A DNA stretch of 64,000 nucleotides from Rhynchonema sp. JSB1_4. Taxonomy: Eukaryota > Nematoda > Chromadorea > Monhysterida > Xyalidae. Positions within the stretch are counted from its first letter, which is position 1; each line of letters begins with the position of its first letter. Positions 1 to 12,728 of the stretch are shown here, in pieces. The position numbers were made by a program, and so were the translations under genes. The stretch is from positions 1 through 64,000 of the forward strand of contig JASAMV010000327.1 of assembly GCA_030248065.1 (NCBI GenBank), in the 5' to 3' direction. Under the pieces are notes generated by a model. It was not told the DNA's origin. It saw only the letters and a list, made by a program, of their open reading frames with translations, and made no database searches.

Positions 1-65
1 ATATCAAAAACTCGGGAATTTCGGTTTTCAATGTTTATACCCACATCAATAAAAATTTATCGCAG

Positions 66-500
66 AGACGTCGGGCGAATCTGTGCCACACACGGGTCGT
101 GCCGTTAGAGCCACCAATTCTATTCGAGTTCTCGTTGCACTTCATGTTCGGTCCCCGTACACCGCAATGGGTGATCGACGAGTTTGACCGAGTGATCGTT
201 CAGTACCAACACCTGGTGGCGACCAGCAAGGCGCGATACCAAGCACACGTCAAGGTAAGACTCAGGAATGTATAATAGGTCAATTGACTGCTGGTGTTAG
301 TACACGGCATTTTGCTTTTGCAGAATCACCGGCCGTTCTGCGTCAAACACGAAACAGATCCGTACAGATTGCGAATTAGTCAATGTCCGTTTATTTTTAC
401 ACTATTTCTGTGCGGTCTTGCATTTGCAGCTTTGGGTCTGGCCATTGAGCAAATTGTCAGTCTTCAAGAACAAGAATCATCAGAACTCATGCAGCAATGA
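66..500 (+). CDS. Ionotropic glutamate receptor-like gene, copy 1, last two exons
   Basis: Only the 3' end of this gene lies in the window. Exon 66-254 follows an acceptor ending in CGCAG and encodes the end of the extracellular S2 ligand-binding lobe (PPILFEFSLHFMFG, then RTPQWVIDEFDR). It ends at AAG|GTAAGA. The last exon, 324-500, encodes NHRPFCVK, a hydrophobic segment of about 22 residues that fits transmembrane helix M4, and a short cytoplasmic tail ending at TGA. Both exons are phase 0 and read through cleanly. Receptors of this class are ligand-gated cation channels or chemosensory IRs in the plasma membrane. The exon at 1984-2172 of the next gene is a clear paralogue of the first exon: both are 189 bp and most residues match. 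The sequence is divergent from classical AMPA/kainate receptors, so the subfamily is not assigned. Confidence 0.75.
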
Positions 501-762
501 AAACGACAGGATGGATGTGACAATATACCTTCCAGTGAAAGTCGTTTGATTTGAACCTCCTGTTTGGTTGAGTTTCATAATGTGCCCTATGAAAAACAAC
601 TGTGGGATAATAATATACAAGATGCATATCGCACGTGTACCCATAATCCAAAATTTTTCAACGAATATTATGTGTAAACAAGGCTGTTTACATTCAATTA
701 TCATAATACACACCAACCAAGCAGCCAATTGTGCTCTTGGCTCTTGCAACGATGCAAGCCAC

Positions 763-2172
763 TAACTGTTGTTATGACCCTGTCCTTCTTGTCCGTCATG
801 CCTGACGATAATGGAAACTACACTGTCACAGCGTTTTTTTCCGGCGCTTACAGTTATGAAATATTTGACTGTGCAATCGAGTCCAATCTTAAACCCGCAC
901 CCAGCTGTCGGTTCCCTGGACTGATCCCGGAGATATTTTCGCTGGTGGCCGCCAAGTCCAGCATTAGCTTCGATCTGTGGGTGTCCAAGAACAACAATTA
1001 TTCGGAGTTCTTTCCGTTGATCAATAATGGCACTGTTGACACGGGTGTGTTTTGCACTGGAACAATAAGCTGTTGCAATAAATCCTGTTGTGCTACTCGT
1101 ACACTTGCTTTTCGTTCTCAGCCACGTACTTCTTCCCGAATGACCAACGTCATCACACGATAGCGCCGCGATTTACGACCAATCCGATTGTCATGACCGA
1201 GAAAAGCGTGCTGGCAGCTGACAACGCGAACGAATACGGTGCACTTAGTTACGTGCGCGTATTTTCGCCACAATTGTGGGTGTTCGTGACCGCCTGTCAC
1301 ATTTTAGTGAAAATGTTTGCCAAAATGGTCGCCTACTCAATGTCGATAACCGGACTGACAGGCTCAAGATCGATGGATTTTGCAAAATTCACTAGATCCT
1401 ATCTAGTTCTGATGATCACATTGTTCTCATATGATTTGTACGCAAACGGTCTGCTGGCCAGATTGATGGTGGTGGACAAGCACCAGATGTTCGATGATCT
1501 GCAGCGATTGAGTGAATTGTTGATGACGAAACAATTGAAGATGCTAGCCTATCTCGATGATATCGATATTGAGCTGGTGTTTGAACGGAATCACAATCTT
1601 ACGTGAGTTTCGTCAATTTATTTAGTAACTTTCGTTCAGTTCATGAAATATCCGTCCATTTTGTCAAAAAATTCCACCCTCACGGTTGCAGTGTAAGATG
1701 AGCCTTATGAAACCAGCCAGCCCAATGAGCTAAGCAGCTTTCAGCGACGTCGGTGGAAAACCATTCGAGTCGGCACTGCTGTTTGAGAAAGCATTGGCCA
1801 GAAATCCACCCGGTGAAATACTCCAATACGACTATAATCAACCCAAGATGCACCAGGCTCTTCAGGACGGTGGTGTGGTGGTTTATGATACCACGCCAGC
1901 AAATGAGGTTACACTTTCAAGAAATGATGGTATAGCTGACATTTTATCCATGGTTTCACGAAAATCTTTATTTTTATTCCCAGATGCGTCGCACGCAATA
2001 CTGCGACACGCGCGTTATGCGCTTGCAGCCACCGATTCTATTCGAGTTCTCGTTGTACTTCATGTTCGGCGTGCGCACACCGCAATGGGTGATCGATGAG
2101 TTCGATCGCATCCTTATAGAGCACCAGCACATGATAGCAACCAGCAAGGCGCGATACCAGTCACATGTCAAG
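763..2172 (+). CDS. Ionotropic glutamate receptor-like gene, copy 2, apparently lacking the M4 exon
   Basis: Four exons join in phase: about 763-1044, 1122-1602, 1745-1907 and 1984-2172. The first holds the S1 lobe (VMPDDNGNYT, GLIPEIFSLVAAKSS). The second holds the first transmembrane helix (QLWVFVTACHILVKMFAK), a pore region, and the third helix (SYLVLMITLFSYDLYANG), followed by the start of S2. Exons three and four complete S2 (FEKALARNPPG, then PPILFEFSLYFMFG). Copy 1 has a further exon with M4 and the tail 69 bp downstream. Here nothing similar was recognised downstream to 3.6 kb, and the reading frame stops soon after 2172. No signal-peptide exon was recognised in the 260 bp between copy 1's stop and this S1 exon. 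The copy may therefore be truncated at both ends, or have distant terminal exons. Confidence 0.7.
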
Positions 2173-3600
2173 GTTGGATTGCATCCTTGTTCTTCCTAAT
2201 TTATAGCATCACAATAATGACCATAAAGCAAATGGAGAGAGCCGCACAAGTAACTACACAGTACGTGAAGTGAAACATCAGCTGACCGGCAAAGGAAACA
2301 GGTCAGTTCCGGCTTCTCACACAACTGCCGTATGCCTATGCGGTTCCGCATATGTCCATTCCCATCCCAACCACCTTAGCCATCCAATCAGCAATAACTG
2401 ACATCATCGTTATAGGGAGTCCGCAACCGATGCCCGCAAGACACCAACCACACGCCAATGCATCTCAGGCTCGAACAATGTGGCATCTTGTTTGTATTCC
2501 TGTGCTCTGGAATGATCGCATCTGCAATTTCACTCGCCACTGAAAAGCTATACTTCGTCCTGAAACATCATCACCACAGCAAAGGGAAGCGCTGAAACAT
2601 CACAAGGACATTGGTCAAAGGATAGAGAAGCCGACAGGCACATGGAGTGACCGGACATTCAGAAACACTTGGATTTTGACGACATCCATTTTATCTAACG
2701 ACCTGCGCTCCACGCACAGATAACCAATCTCGGGCCAGAGCCAAACATTCGACCAATAATGCTAATGCGAAACAACAAACAAGTATGAATGAGTTTTTGT
2801 AAGTGACGACCAAGTCGACATGAAATTTGGAAGACAAAAACAAGTTTCAAAAAGTTCCAGAACCATAAAACCATCCGTTCAAGCTTTCTGAGAACTATGT
2901 ATGGCAAAATTGTACAGTCGACTAAAACTAATCATTAAGTGACTACAAGAAATAGCGTTTTCTGCGCAAGCATAAACCAGAAAACAGTCCGATATAAAAG
3001 GTTATAGATTTGATGGAATTTTGCACTGAGAATCAATTCAGTAAGCAATGAAGGAAATTTTAGTTCTCAATAAGAAGACGTGAAGATCTTGCATTTGTGA
3101 TTTGTGAAAGGGATGACAAAATTCTAATACAAGTGAAACATCGTACATAGACTAGGTGAAGCCAAACAAAAAACAAAACTGAATAACGATTATAGCTTAG
3201 GGATCGCTATTGAACAAGCGACAATCCATTACTGTACAACAAGTGGGCATGAATTAACTGCATACCTTTCTCAATCTCAAAATAAATAAGTGAACTGATT
3301 AACTAAATAGAACCAGAAACTGCACAGCGCTGCATAACAGGACAGGAATTTTGAATGCATACAAGTAGTGAAGGCCACAATAAATAGCAATCAAGCACCA
3401 AATATACACGGCTTCGAAAAGTAAATTGACCCCAAATTTCCGTAGCGTGTGACATCAAACGAAAAGTACGTATCAAGAGCCAGAGGAATAGCGCTACTGC
3501 AAGTATACACAGGCATATGTGCATAGCACATTGAAATTATATTTAAATACATGTTCATAAATATTGTAGTTGCAGTTCCACAAGACGGGCAATATCCAAC
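2173..3600. other. No gene recognised; three copies of a recurrent decamer
   Basis: I see no convincing exon on either strand here. The stretch holds three exact TGAAACATCA decamers (2271-2280, 2561-2570, 2593-2602) and a one-mismatch copy at 3135. It is where copy 2's missing last exon would be expected. Confidence 0.5.
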
Positions 3601-3613
3601 TTGACTTCATTAA

Positions 3614-3913
3614 TCAGTTCGTTTCCTCATAGTACCGAATGGCATGCACTCTCTGCTTCTGCCAACAGGCCACATACGCCCAGCCAGCTATGGCGCACAT
3701 GCCCAGTGTTTGTTGCGAGCCAAGATCGGCCAGCACGTTCAGACGGGGACGGCGACGGCCTGACAAATAATACATACAGTGCAGTGTGCAAGTTCGATAA
3801 ACCAGCGCCTTCCATTCATCTGACACTATTTCCGCCAAACCGTTTGATTTTTCATGTGGAACATCCGAAACATTTCTTATCGCACCAAAAAGCGCGCCCC
3901 CCAAAATGCCCAC
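3614..3913 (-). CDS. Possible exon of a small membrane protein, unrecognised
   Basis: The minus strand has a 99-residue frame that looks more protein-like than its neighbours. It has a glycine-rich start (GILGGALFGAIRN), an acidic and polar middle, a basic patch (SGRRRPRLN), a short hydrophobic stretch (TLGMCAIAGWAYVACW) and a charged end (RVHAIRYYEETN) before a TGA. A good acceptor-like TTAAGCAG sits just before the glycine-rich start, so this could be the last exon of a minus-strand gene. The helix followed by a basic tail is faintly reminiscent of small mitochondrial membrane factors, but I cannot assign a family. The opposite strand is also open over part of the interval, so chance is possible. 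Confidence 0.3.
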   Translation of the reverse strand: MGILGGALFGAIRNVSDVPHEKSNGLAEIVSDEWKALVYRTCTLHCMYYLSGRRRPRLNVLADLGSQQTLGMCAIAGWAYVACWQKQRVHAIRYYEETN

Positions 3914-3949
3914 CCCTGCTTAAAGAAGACTCCCAGCACATCCAAGACT

Positions 3950-6540
3950 GACACAAGAAGGTGGACAGCCAGCTAAACATATGAACAGCCCCAGAAACGT
4001 TCGCAAACATAAAATATCCAAAAACGCACAACGTCCACTAGCTGGTGCTCAATTTCCTTTCATCTACTTGTGTATCAATCAGAAGCAAGCCAAGAGCCCT
4101 TCAAACAGGCCGCAAAAGACAGATGCAATCGTGCATCTGGTAAATGGCGAAGAGAAAGCAAATAAATAAAGGAACAATTAGTTTTGTGAACACGCGAGTG
4201 TGCTTGCTCGTTTCATTACCGAAGTGCCACTCCTTTATGTGCACCAAAGTGTTGAGCTGTTGTGCAAATGCGGTCAATGTAGCAGATTTACTGCGCAATG
4301 TGGTAAATTACCTTTGTATGTCTTTTGGTTATTCCAATCCAAGCAATGCATACTTGCAGAAAAACAGATTTTATACTTGTGTAAAAATTTCCAAAAAAGC
4401 CGTTTTGTCGTTTGTTCATTCATGATTATCATTATGTTACGTATACTCATATGTTTATTTTTCAGGTGTTTTCCGGATCTCATTGCAAGTCTTTGCGTGA
4501 GCTTAAAAAATAAAATTTGAAGTTGAAGCCCAACAAAACGATAAAGAACCGCATTGTATTAAGATACGGGATCCCAAAATAACGTATTTTATGCACGTCG
4601 ACGTTAGTATGGACACTAACATGGTGTCTTGATGTGGTTTTAGCGCTCATTATGACCGAAATGATCAAAACAAGGCAGCTTTACGTTGCCGAAATGATCA
4701 CAATCGGTCGCAGACAGTGTAGTGGCAGGCCAGGTGGTGCCGTGCCGCAGGTATACCACCGCCAGAAGGCGTTTTTTGCATGTTTACTGCAAAAATGGGC
4801 AAAAGGCACCTTGGCCCAAAATTGGGCAAAAAACAGCTATTTTATACACAGGGTTTATTTTTTCAAAATGGGCTAGTAGCATAAAGCTAGGAAAGTGAAA
4901 AATTTAGTAGCTTTTTTATGCTGAAATGCCAATTTACTAGCTTTTTTGGCCCAAATATAAAAATTTAGTAGCTTTTGCGCTACAAAATTTGAAAATTTAC
5001 TAGCCTTTCAAAAAATTTAGTAGCTAAAAAGCTACTAAATTTGGTTAAAAAATCCATGTTTATACATATGCGTGCGCAACGCGCGAATTTTTGGGTATCA
5101 GAGGTCGAAAAACACCCATTTTTTCCTCTGCTCAATTCTGTAGAATACATGGTGCTTTCTGGCGGCTGAGGTGTTTTCGTTTTTTATGCCCGAAAAAATC
5201 CGTCGGAAAAAAACAAAAAAACGTTTGCTTCACGAAAAGAAAACGGTGCAAGTGCAGGGATCAAATTCATCGCGATCGCGTCACTGGGTTCTTCTGTTTT
5301 TAGCGTATGTAGATCTTCCTATTCAACTGTTGTTTCCCTGTCAAGTTGTGGGTAAGGTGGTGTTGCAGTACACATATGACACCCTTTATGCACGCAACAC
5401 TGTGTAGATCACGTGCATCTAACGCCAGACCTGGGCCTGGGGTGGCAAACAACTTGCAGTAACCCAAACAAAATTAGCTCATCTGAAAAATCGCAAATGC
5501 TATTATTTCACGTCATCACAGTTTTGTCGCACGCAAGTACCCAGGTACATTTTTGTCCCTGATCCACTCATCAACTAAACACACCTCTTATCGCTCGCGG
5601 GAAAATATCGAACACAACCAACCAACCAATAACACTTTCCATCTCAGAGGCGAGGTGGACAGACAATAATGCTTGTAAGCCACTTGCCGCACAACAAACA
5701 CCAAAGAATTTACAATATTATGTTGTGTGAAAGAAACCTGCAAATAAGCTGCTATGCAAACACGCAAAAGATATACAGTACAGTAGAATGTGAATGCTGC
5801 CACACGCAACTTGATATTCAGACGCTCTTTTGTTGTAGCTATGTTTGTGACAGTGCGAATTTCAATGTACCGCCGACGGGAGCTTTTATTCCAAAATCTT
5901 ATCAGCAAAATGCCCCCAAACACCCACTGCCGGTGCTAAGCATGTGAACCAAGTATGACCAGGCACTAAAAGCTGGAAAACACATTTTCGGTCGCACGTA
6001 CGCATAAATAATCAGCCCCCATTTGATTCCCATGTGTGACATTTATACATATGTACGTGACTCTTTTCCAAACGTAGCCACTGCGGCAACACAAACGGCA
6101 GAAAAAACCAGTTTGTTCTTTACCTCACCAGTTGCGTGCACAACGCTACACAAAGATTGATGACATGTATTTCGAATGGCAGTAGCATTTCACCTTATAC
6201 GCGCGTTGCGCGCATTACAGATATACACAGAACACGCACCACAACATCACATAAACTGAACACTTGTTGAGCCGCACTATTGTTTTTTAACAGCGACTAA
6301 CATCGAACCGCTGCTGAACTGATGCTTTTTCAATCAAGATTAAATGCGATCACATCGACACCGCTTGCTGTGGGTAATAAAGAATTCTGTGACACCTGCA
6401 TGTACACGACAGACATCAATGGCATTGAACTTGCACTTTTGAATAGATAAATCAAGAAACGAACAGAAAGTCTGAAGGTCATATGCCAAACAAAAATCTC
6501 CCGATAATTTCACTGGTTGATCGGCAAAAATTCCGATTAT
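3950..6540. other. Intergenic stretch with old repeat fragments, no gene recognised
   Basis: No exon could be supported. Around 4724-5130 lies a degraded element related to the family H elements at 55.7 kb: it has AGTGTAGTGGCAGGC at its start and a GCGCGAATTTTTGGG stretch near 5080. It is interrupted by the CTAGTAGC-rich repeat annotated separately. The rest is AT-rich sequence with several open frames of about 60-110 codons that lack domain or splice support. Confidence 0.45.
4850..5056 (+). repeat. CTAGTAGC-rich element, copy 1
   Basis: A repeat of about 205 bp begins CAGGGTTTATTTTTTCAA and ends GGTTAAAAAATCCATG. It holds several AGTAGC/GCTACT units that form internal inverted repeats, the strongest being TAGTAGCTAAAAAGCTACTA. 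A second copy with the same boundaries lies at 20026-20237, so it is a dispersed mobile unit. No flanking duplication was obvious. Confidence 0.65.
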
Positions 6541-6542
6541 GT

Positions 6543-9500
6543 TCACAAAAAAGCACAATTTCGATACGAAATAAAAACAACCCTCCTGAAGTCCCCATTG
6601 AATCTAAGCGACCGACCTTGCTGCGTTTTCTGCGATACCCTGAGCACCCATACTTTGCCGGTTGAATAATCGGTGATCAGCAAGTCACCACGTTCATCAA
6701 CGACGGCACTCATTGGTGATCGAATGTAGTCCAGCAGACCGTACTCGCGTGAAACATTGTGTTGGAAACATACCGACGCTGCAAACACGATGTTTTTTGT
6801 TGAATTGTCGTTTCAAGAAAAGATGGATGTAGACGACACACATACCATCCTCCCGGCCAACGGTCAGTAAGAGAATGCTGCCGTGCAATGCCTCGCATGT
6901 CATTAGTCGCAACCAGTTCTGTTGTGGGTAATCCTCGATAATCTGAAACGGTGATGGCACAAATCATGAAGGAAAAAATGATCAAATCCTAACGAAATTA
7001 ACCTTCAGATATTGAAAGCGCGTGTTCTTCTCTTTGCGTACTAGTTTCCATTGCTGGTACAAGGGCGTGTAGAACCACAGAGCCGACATGTGATTATCAC
7101 CAGATGCAACGTAGAGCTCCCCTGGAAACGGGTTGACAGCAGTTATGGTTATTGGCGAGGAAAAATTTTATTGCAACAAAAAGCTGCTGAAGATACACGC
7201 CACAAAACGAATAACGAATAACGAAACAAATAACGAATATCCAACCCATTGAGCATTTTACCTCTCGAGTTCGCCGCCACCCATCGGGTGCGTGAGTTCT
7301 CAATATTGGGTTTGTCGGGACAGGGGACCCGATCGCGTTGTCTGACCGCGGGCAAGTCGGTGATGTCATACGAGTTGATGGTTCGTCCATGCGCAATCAA
7401 CACCGACACGTACAGTTGGTTGGTGCCGGATGCGTACGACAACGACGATGCCGAACCAAGGGCCGTGTCGATATGAGCCACGATCTCGCCGATGCCGTCG
7501 CGCGTCACAATGAACACACCTGGCATCGGGGTGAAAACATTGCGAACAATATGTCCATTTAGGTTTAATTTGTCGGCAAAATCTGAGTGAAATGAAGCTT
7601 TATAAAGTAATAATCTCAGTTTTACGCGAAAAAGTGCGAGCCGCCAAAATTCGTGGATGAGTCGAAGTCGTAGTGAGTGTATACGAATTTTTTATTCTAA
7701 TTACGGCCAGTGTTCCACGATTTACAAACGGGAAAGTGCTTCTCGCGTTCCACAAACTCCTAACTTCAGACTTCACGAGACTACCACCGATCGATAGTAG
7801 TACCGTCGCCTGACAAAACCTCACCAACGCAAAACATCCACACAACCAACCTCCTGAACTATCAGAGATGGCCAGATTATTATCAGGCAGCGTGCACACA
7901 TCAATGGGTTTGCTGAGAAACTCGCCACCAAAATGATACGAATCGACGGCCGAGGCACGAGCAGTGGACATGACCGACAGCGTGTCAAACGATTGATTGG
8001 CAAGCGATGAGCTGGATCGGGCAGAGTCCAGCGTGGTCGTGGGCAGACGTTGCATTGAACCCGGCAGCGCTGGCTGTAACTGTCCACATTTTACATTTCG
8101 TTTATTTTTACATTTGTGTTTGTGTGCAACTGCAGCTTCTGTGCCTGCGCGTTGTCCTGCATTGTGTTCGATTACAGCCCCCAGCCATAGCACTGACGGC
8201 ATGTTCTTAAAACAGTCGGTGATGACATTTCGACGCAGCTGCGAAAAACTCATACTTGCAGTGACTTTGACAGCTTGACACCTCGTCAGATACCGTACTC
8301 GTATTGTGACCGAAATACAACAAAACAAAGCCCCACACACCGGTTGACTATCCACAGTTAAATTGTTCCGTTCATCTCCAGCGGCCGCCGTGTTCGGTAT
8401 TGATTTGAGACTTCGCGTGCCCGTCCCAGCCCTGTACATGTGCCATTTGCTCAGTGGCACTGGCGGAGGGGGCATGTTGTTGGTGGACGGCTCGGATGTT
8501 CGTCGTAGCACGTTGGCGTTGTGCAAATCGTGCGTGTGACCGTTCTGGGACGACAGAAAATGAGACCATAAAATTGTGATTGTCATTTAGCTTTTCAATG
8601 TTGTTGCGCGCAAATGGCGCCTCAAAAACCAACTTGGCGCCTTGAACGACGACATTGTGCGCATAAGCTGCTCAGAGTTAGTTATCTCTACACCAACAAA
8701 ATTGTCAATTTGCACCTGAAGATTCTGATATACCAAAAGTACCAACCGGCACGCCCCCATTTGGCACCGAGTTGTTCCCGTTGGTCACGTCCGTGAAACT
8801 GAGCTTGTCCAACGGGGTTGACGTGTGTTTCGGTCGCCCCACAAAATCAATCGGACTCTCCACCGGTCCGGTTGTGCTTGAGTACGGTGAAACATCGGCT
8901 GTGGTTGTGGTGTTTGTCTGTGTCATTGACGATGAGCCATATCGATGCGACACGGCCGCTGCATGCGCATGGGGCTGATTGTTGGATGCAAAACCGTTAT
9001 GAGACGCAATGCCGTCGACCTGGAAATATTTGAAGTTGGATTTGGATCTTATTCCAATTACGAGCTAACAGAAAGACAACAAGATCGTTGAACAGTAGCA
9101 AAATGAGGTGGCTGGGTTGGATTTCTCCCGGACCGATGATATCAAGCTGCAGATGTTCAAGATTTACTGAAAGATGTGATCTCAATCATAATCGGAGCAG
9201 ATTGATTCGACATAAAGGTAACCGACCACATCTCCATTCACCCCATTCTGTTCCACAGCCAACGGTCGTGTGCTGCTCGCAATCTGCACAAACGGCTCAA
9301 GTGGCAGATGCGAAGGCGGTTTGGGTGGAATCGGCGGTTTGCGACTTCGATCGGATCTCTGTCATGTCAAACATTGTATAAAAATTTGTTTTTTTTTCAA
9401 GGTAAGAAAAAATAAAAACAAAACCTGTTCACTCGTATCGCGTTGATCAGGCAAATGCAACAGCATTCGTTTGATGTCGTCAATACGAATATTATTCGGT

Positions 9501-11700
9501 TCTCGATCGACCGTGCATCGATGCTGTTCACTCGTGCTCGCAACGCGCGACATCTCGGAATCTAAGATTGTACACAAAATGTGAGCCAAAAATAAGTTTC
9601 ACGAAACATAAATTACAAAATTTACCCGCGGAACACAGTAGCACGTAGTCTTCAAGTAATCTTCGCACGCGTTCCTTGTCCAACGAGACACACTTTTCGT
9701 CAATCTCTTCTTGACTCGACCCGAGCAACACGCTGTTGGATTTCTTCGCGTATCTCAAGAAACAACAAATTATGAATTCAACCCCCAATTACCCAATCGT
9801 AAAAAATACTGACAACACCTGTATAGTTCCGAAAAAACCGGTACTTTACATTTTGTGGAAAAAAAGAAAAAACCAAAAAATTTCGAGAGCATAAATTTCC
9901 AATATAAGGCATGAAACCGCAGGTACGGGGTATTTTTAACCTGCTGTAAAGCATTGTGCAAAAGACACAGTATGCCACTGATGACAAAGAAACTGCTCAA
10001 AATCTCCAAGCTACATTGGCTCAAACCTCTAAATCATCGATTGATGAACCTCAAAGTGTAGAGAAATGGGGGTCAAAAACGTCAATTTTTGTCCAAAGTT
10101 GGACAAAATTTTGCCCGTTTTTTTTGCGGAATTGTATTTTCGGTCCAAAACTTGGGACTCGGTTTTTAGCTTTTTTCACGAAAAGACCGGTTCGTTTCCA
10201 TCCGGAGCTCTAATCACCTGTACCTGTATGTTCGTAGCTTTCGTTCCACGACCGCAAATTTCGAGCAAATATCGTCGATAATTCGTGAGTCGAGCTCGTT
10301 GTATGACTTGACGTCTTGATCGATCTAAAGTAATTTTTAAGAGTAAATGTCGGTTGATTCGGACTGCTCATTTTTTCGTGTGACGCACAGACACGTGCCG
10401 ACTAAACTTCAAACGAGAATACCGCATATCAACACTTAGACTAAACATCCGAGACCTGTTTACAAATCGCATCGGCCACATTATTCAGTAGCTCTCTCCA
10501 ATGCTCCATTCGTTTTTCTGCCAACAATTTTCGATCGTGAATTCGTGCTTCGAGCGTCAACGCACAACTCGTCAGCACGTCTCTTTCGTTCCACAGATTG
10601 CCACGATGCTCCGTGTGGCCGGCCATCAAATTGCATTTCCTGATAATAAATCATAAAATTTAAAACAGCACAGATAGCAGTGGGAAGCAGTGCAGTTCCT
10701 GGGGGGAGGGGGGTCCCCCTTGGGTACGTCTGTTCCCCCTCCGCGTACGTCTGCTCCCCCAATTTTTGCCTAAAATAGCCACATTTAGGCCTAAAATAAG
10801 CATTTCTAGGCATAAAATGAGTGATTTTTTAGGTCAATGTTGTCTTTCCAAAAAGGGGCAAAAATGGGCCAAATTTTTGACCTCAAAAAATTACTTTTCT
10901 CCAAATTTGGGTCCTCCACCCTTCCTCCCACCCAGGTGGGTACGTCTGTTCCCCCTCCAAAAAGGGGGGTACCGCCTGTTCCCCCTCCAAAAAGGGGGGT
11001 ACCGCCTGTTCCCCCTCCGGACCAGGAACTACACTGGTGGAAAGGGAAACCAGATGTGTCTGACACATACTAATTGTAACACAAATGTCTAAAGATTTCA
11101 AAGTTAGAACAAGAAGGATCACCATCAAATCAAATCAACCATCACCAACTTGCAAATCGTGAGTGCACATTCGCGACACCACCACCATCCATCAGCCCCG
11201 TTTCCATTCGCTTGTTGTTTGTTGCAAATATCACACGTGAGCATCATTCCGCTGAAATCACCACTGGGATACACTGGCATCGATTTTGTGGTGGGCGTCT
11301 GGGCGGGAGCATGTGTCAACGGAGCGGGTTCGTGAGGTTCTTCATCACGTTCCAAACTCGGTTCTCTATTGGTAGCGGACGTCATGTTTTCGTTTGAACT
11401 TGATGGTGTCACAACAACATTGGGAATTTCTGTGACTGAATATGATTTGGTCCTCGAACAGGGTTTCACTTGTTTGCTAATCTCCTTGTTCGCACTCGCA
11501 CTTGCAGATCGGGAACGGAGCCGATTGCTAAATGCTAGCAACATTGAATGAACCTGTAATGAACTGCGTTTGCTGCGTTGCCCGCCGGAGCGGGGAATTC
11601 CTGAACCAAAGCGCACCAGAGCAAAAAACTGATCGTACTCCTGAAGTACACGGGACATGGGGGAAAACGTCGTTTGAGCCTCTGAAATCCCCCCAGCCAT
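6543..11700 (-). CDS. TRIM-NHL family protein (B-box, Ser/Pro-rich linker, coiled coil, NHL repeats)
   Basis: Multi-exon minus-strand gene. The first visible exon (11700-11125) is Ser/Arg-rich and ends in a B-box-like zinc motif: CDIC, a spacer, then WWWCRECALTICK. Further exons near 10629-10441 (HWRELLNNVADAI, coiled-coil-like), 9745-9627, 9562-9424 and 9360-9190 (IPPKPPSHLPLEP) follow, then a Thr/Ser-rich linker (about 9020-8735, 8570-8345). After these come NHL-type beta-propeller blades: KPIDVCTLPDNNLAISDSSG (about 7920-7850), FTPMPGVFIVTRDG and LSYASGTNQLYVS (7590-7262), GELYVASGDNHMSALWFYTP (7143-7002), 6945-6840, and SPMSAVVDERGDLLITDYST (6783-6612), with a stop near 6543. No RING was seen, as in Brat and NCL-1. 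Such proteins bind RNA through the propeller and act post-transcriptionally in the cytoplasm. Exact splice sites are approximate, and the 5' end may lie further upstream. The intron near 11 kb contains a MITE. Confidence 0.7.
10688..11036. mobile_element. Family A MITE (A1) in a TRIM-NHL intron
   Basis: The ends are CAGTGCAGTTCCTGG and its inverted partner CCAGGAACTACACTG. The flanks GTGGGAAG and GTGGAAAG match at 7 of 8 positions, consistent with an 8-bp target duplication. Both arms carry G-rich tandem units with GTAC cores (for example TACGTCTGTTCCCCCTCC). The interior is AT-rich, with AAAATGCC-like runs. No coding capacity. Confidence 0.85.
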
Positions 11701-11739
11701 TATTCATGACTGAATTTTTTTGTTTTAGCTAGGGATTAG

Positions 11740-12290
11740 GATTTTGGTATTGACAGGCGGCTGTGCGATGACGAAAAACAAGGTCTACCCGCGTGTCATG
11801 CACCTAAATGCTGTTTTACAGACAAAAATAGTTTTTTTTTCATCTCAAACTGGCTGTTTTTTTCATTATGGAAAGAAAAAATAGCAAAAAAAGGTCATTG
11901 AGAAAAGGAAAAAAATTGTTTTATCCTTTTGTTTTCCTTTTTTTCCTATTAGGAAAAAAAATAACCAAAAAATTTTTCTTTCCGAACTCTGCCTCCAACA
12001 CTGAGCCATGAGCCTTACCGTACCACTAATCTGTGTCTGTGGTACGGTGAAGGTTGGGGGTGGGGTTCTATTTATGGGGGGTCAATTAATGGGGACGGGG
12101 GTTCTATTTTTGATTTCGAGCGATTTATCGTAAAATCTAAAATACAAGAGGGGGCTGTATTTTTTCACTGACCCCTTTTAGGTGGGCTGTATTTTTGGGG
12201 CTCTATTTTGGGGGGGGGGCTGTATTTTTTCGCTGCCCAAAATCTCAAAAATGTTCACAAAAATGCCCCTGAAATGGAGTTCTGTCAGGG
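11740..12290. repeat. Fragments of TA-flanked family F and of a GGGGCTGTATTTTT repeat (S)
   Basis: About 12005-12125 is part of a family F element (CTGTGGTACGGTGAAGG, then GGGGTCAATTAATGGGG). About 12125-12291 is a repeat with CTAAAATACAAG, GGCTGTATTTTTTCACTGAC and GGAGTTCTGTCAGGGT. The same S sequence recurs at about 60365-60540. The 250 bp before this are simple A/T-rich runs without a recognisable feature. Confidence 0.6.
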
Positions 12291-12322
12291 TCAGTGTTGG
12301 AGGTACTCTGGAGGGGGGGATA

Positions 12323-12707
12323 CAGTGATGTGGTTGGGGGGTATGGGGGGTATTACCCCCAACTGCTAGGTAGCTTTCTTGCTCCGGAACCCATACTCCC
12401 CCAAACTGGCTAGCTAGCTTTCTTGCTCCGGTCACCAAGTAAAAAAAGTGTTGATTTTAGTGCCAAAATGACCATTTTATGGGCCAAAATGGTCAAATTC
12501 GTTCAAATTTTCTCACACATGCACAAAAACACGCATTTTAAGGCTTATTTTAGCATAATTTCGATTTCGACCAATTTTTATACCCCTGTTTTTGACTTCT
12601 GGACCAATACCCATCCCCAAATCGGGGTACCCGGCTAGCTAGCTAGCTTTCTTGCGCCGGACCCCTCCAGCTAGCTAGCTTTCTTGCTCCGACCAACTAC
12701 ATCACTG
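12323..12707. mobile_element. Family R MITE (R1) inside B1
   Basis: Ends CAGTGATGTGGTTGG and CCAACTACATCACTG, flanked on both sides by GGGGGATA (12315-12322 and 12708-12715), a perfect 8-bp duplication. Both arms repeat CTAGCTAGCTTTCTTGCTCC instead of a GTAC unit. No central CGCGCG palindrome seen. Confidence 0.9.
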
Positions 12708-12728
12708 GGGGGATACCTACTGTGCCGC

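Noticed and set aside
1984..2099. Alternative frame across the receptor S2 exon (ASHAILRHARYALAATDS)
   Set aside because: The paralogous exon at 66-254 conserves the PPILFEFSL frame, and phase-correct splicing from 1907 supports only that frame.
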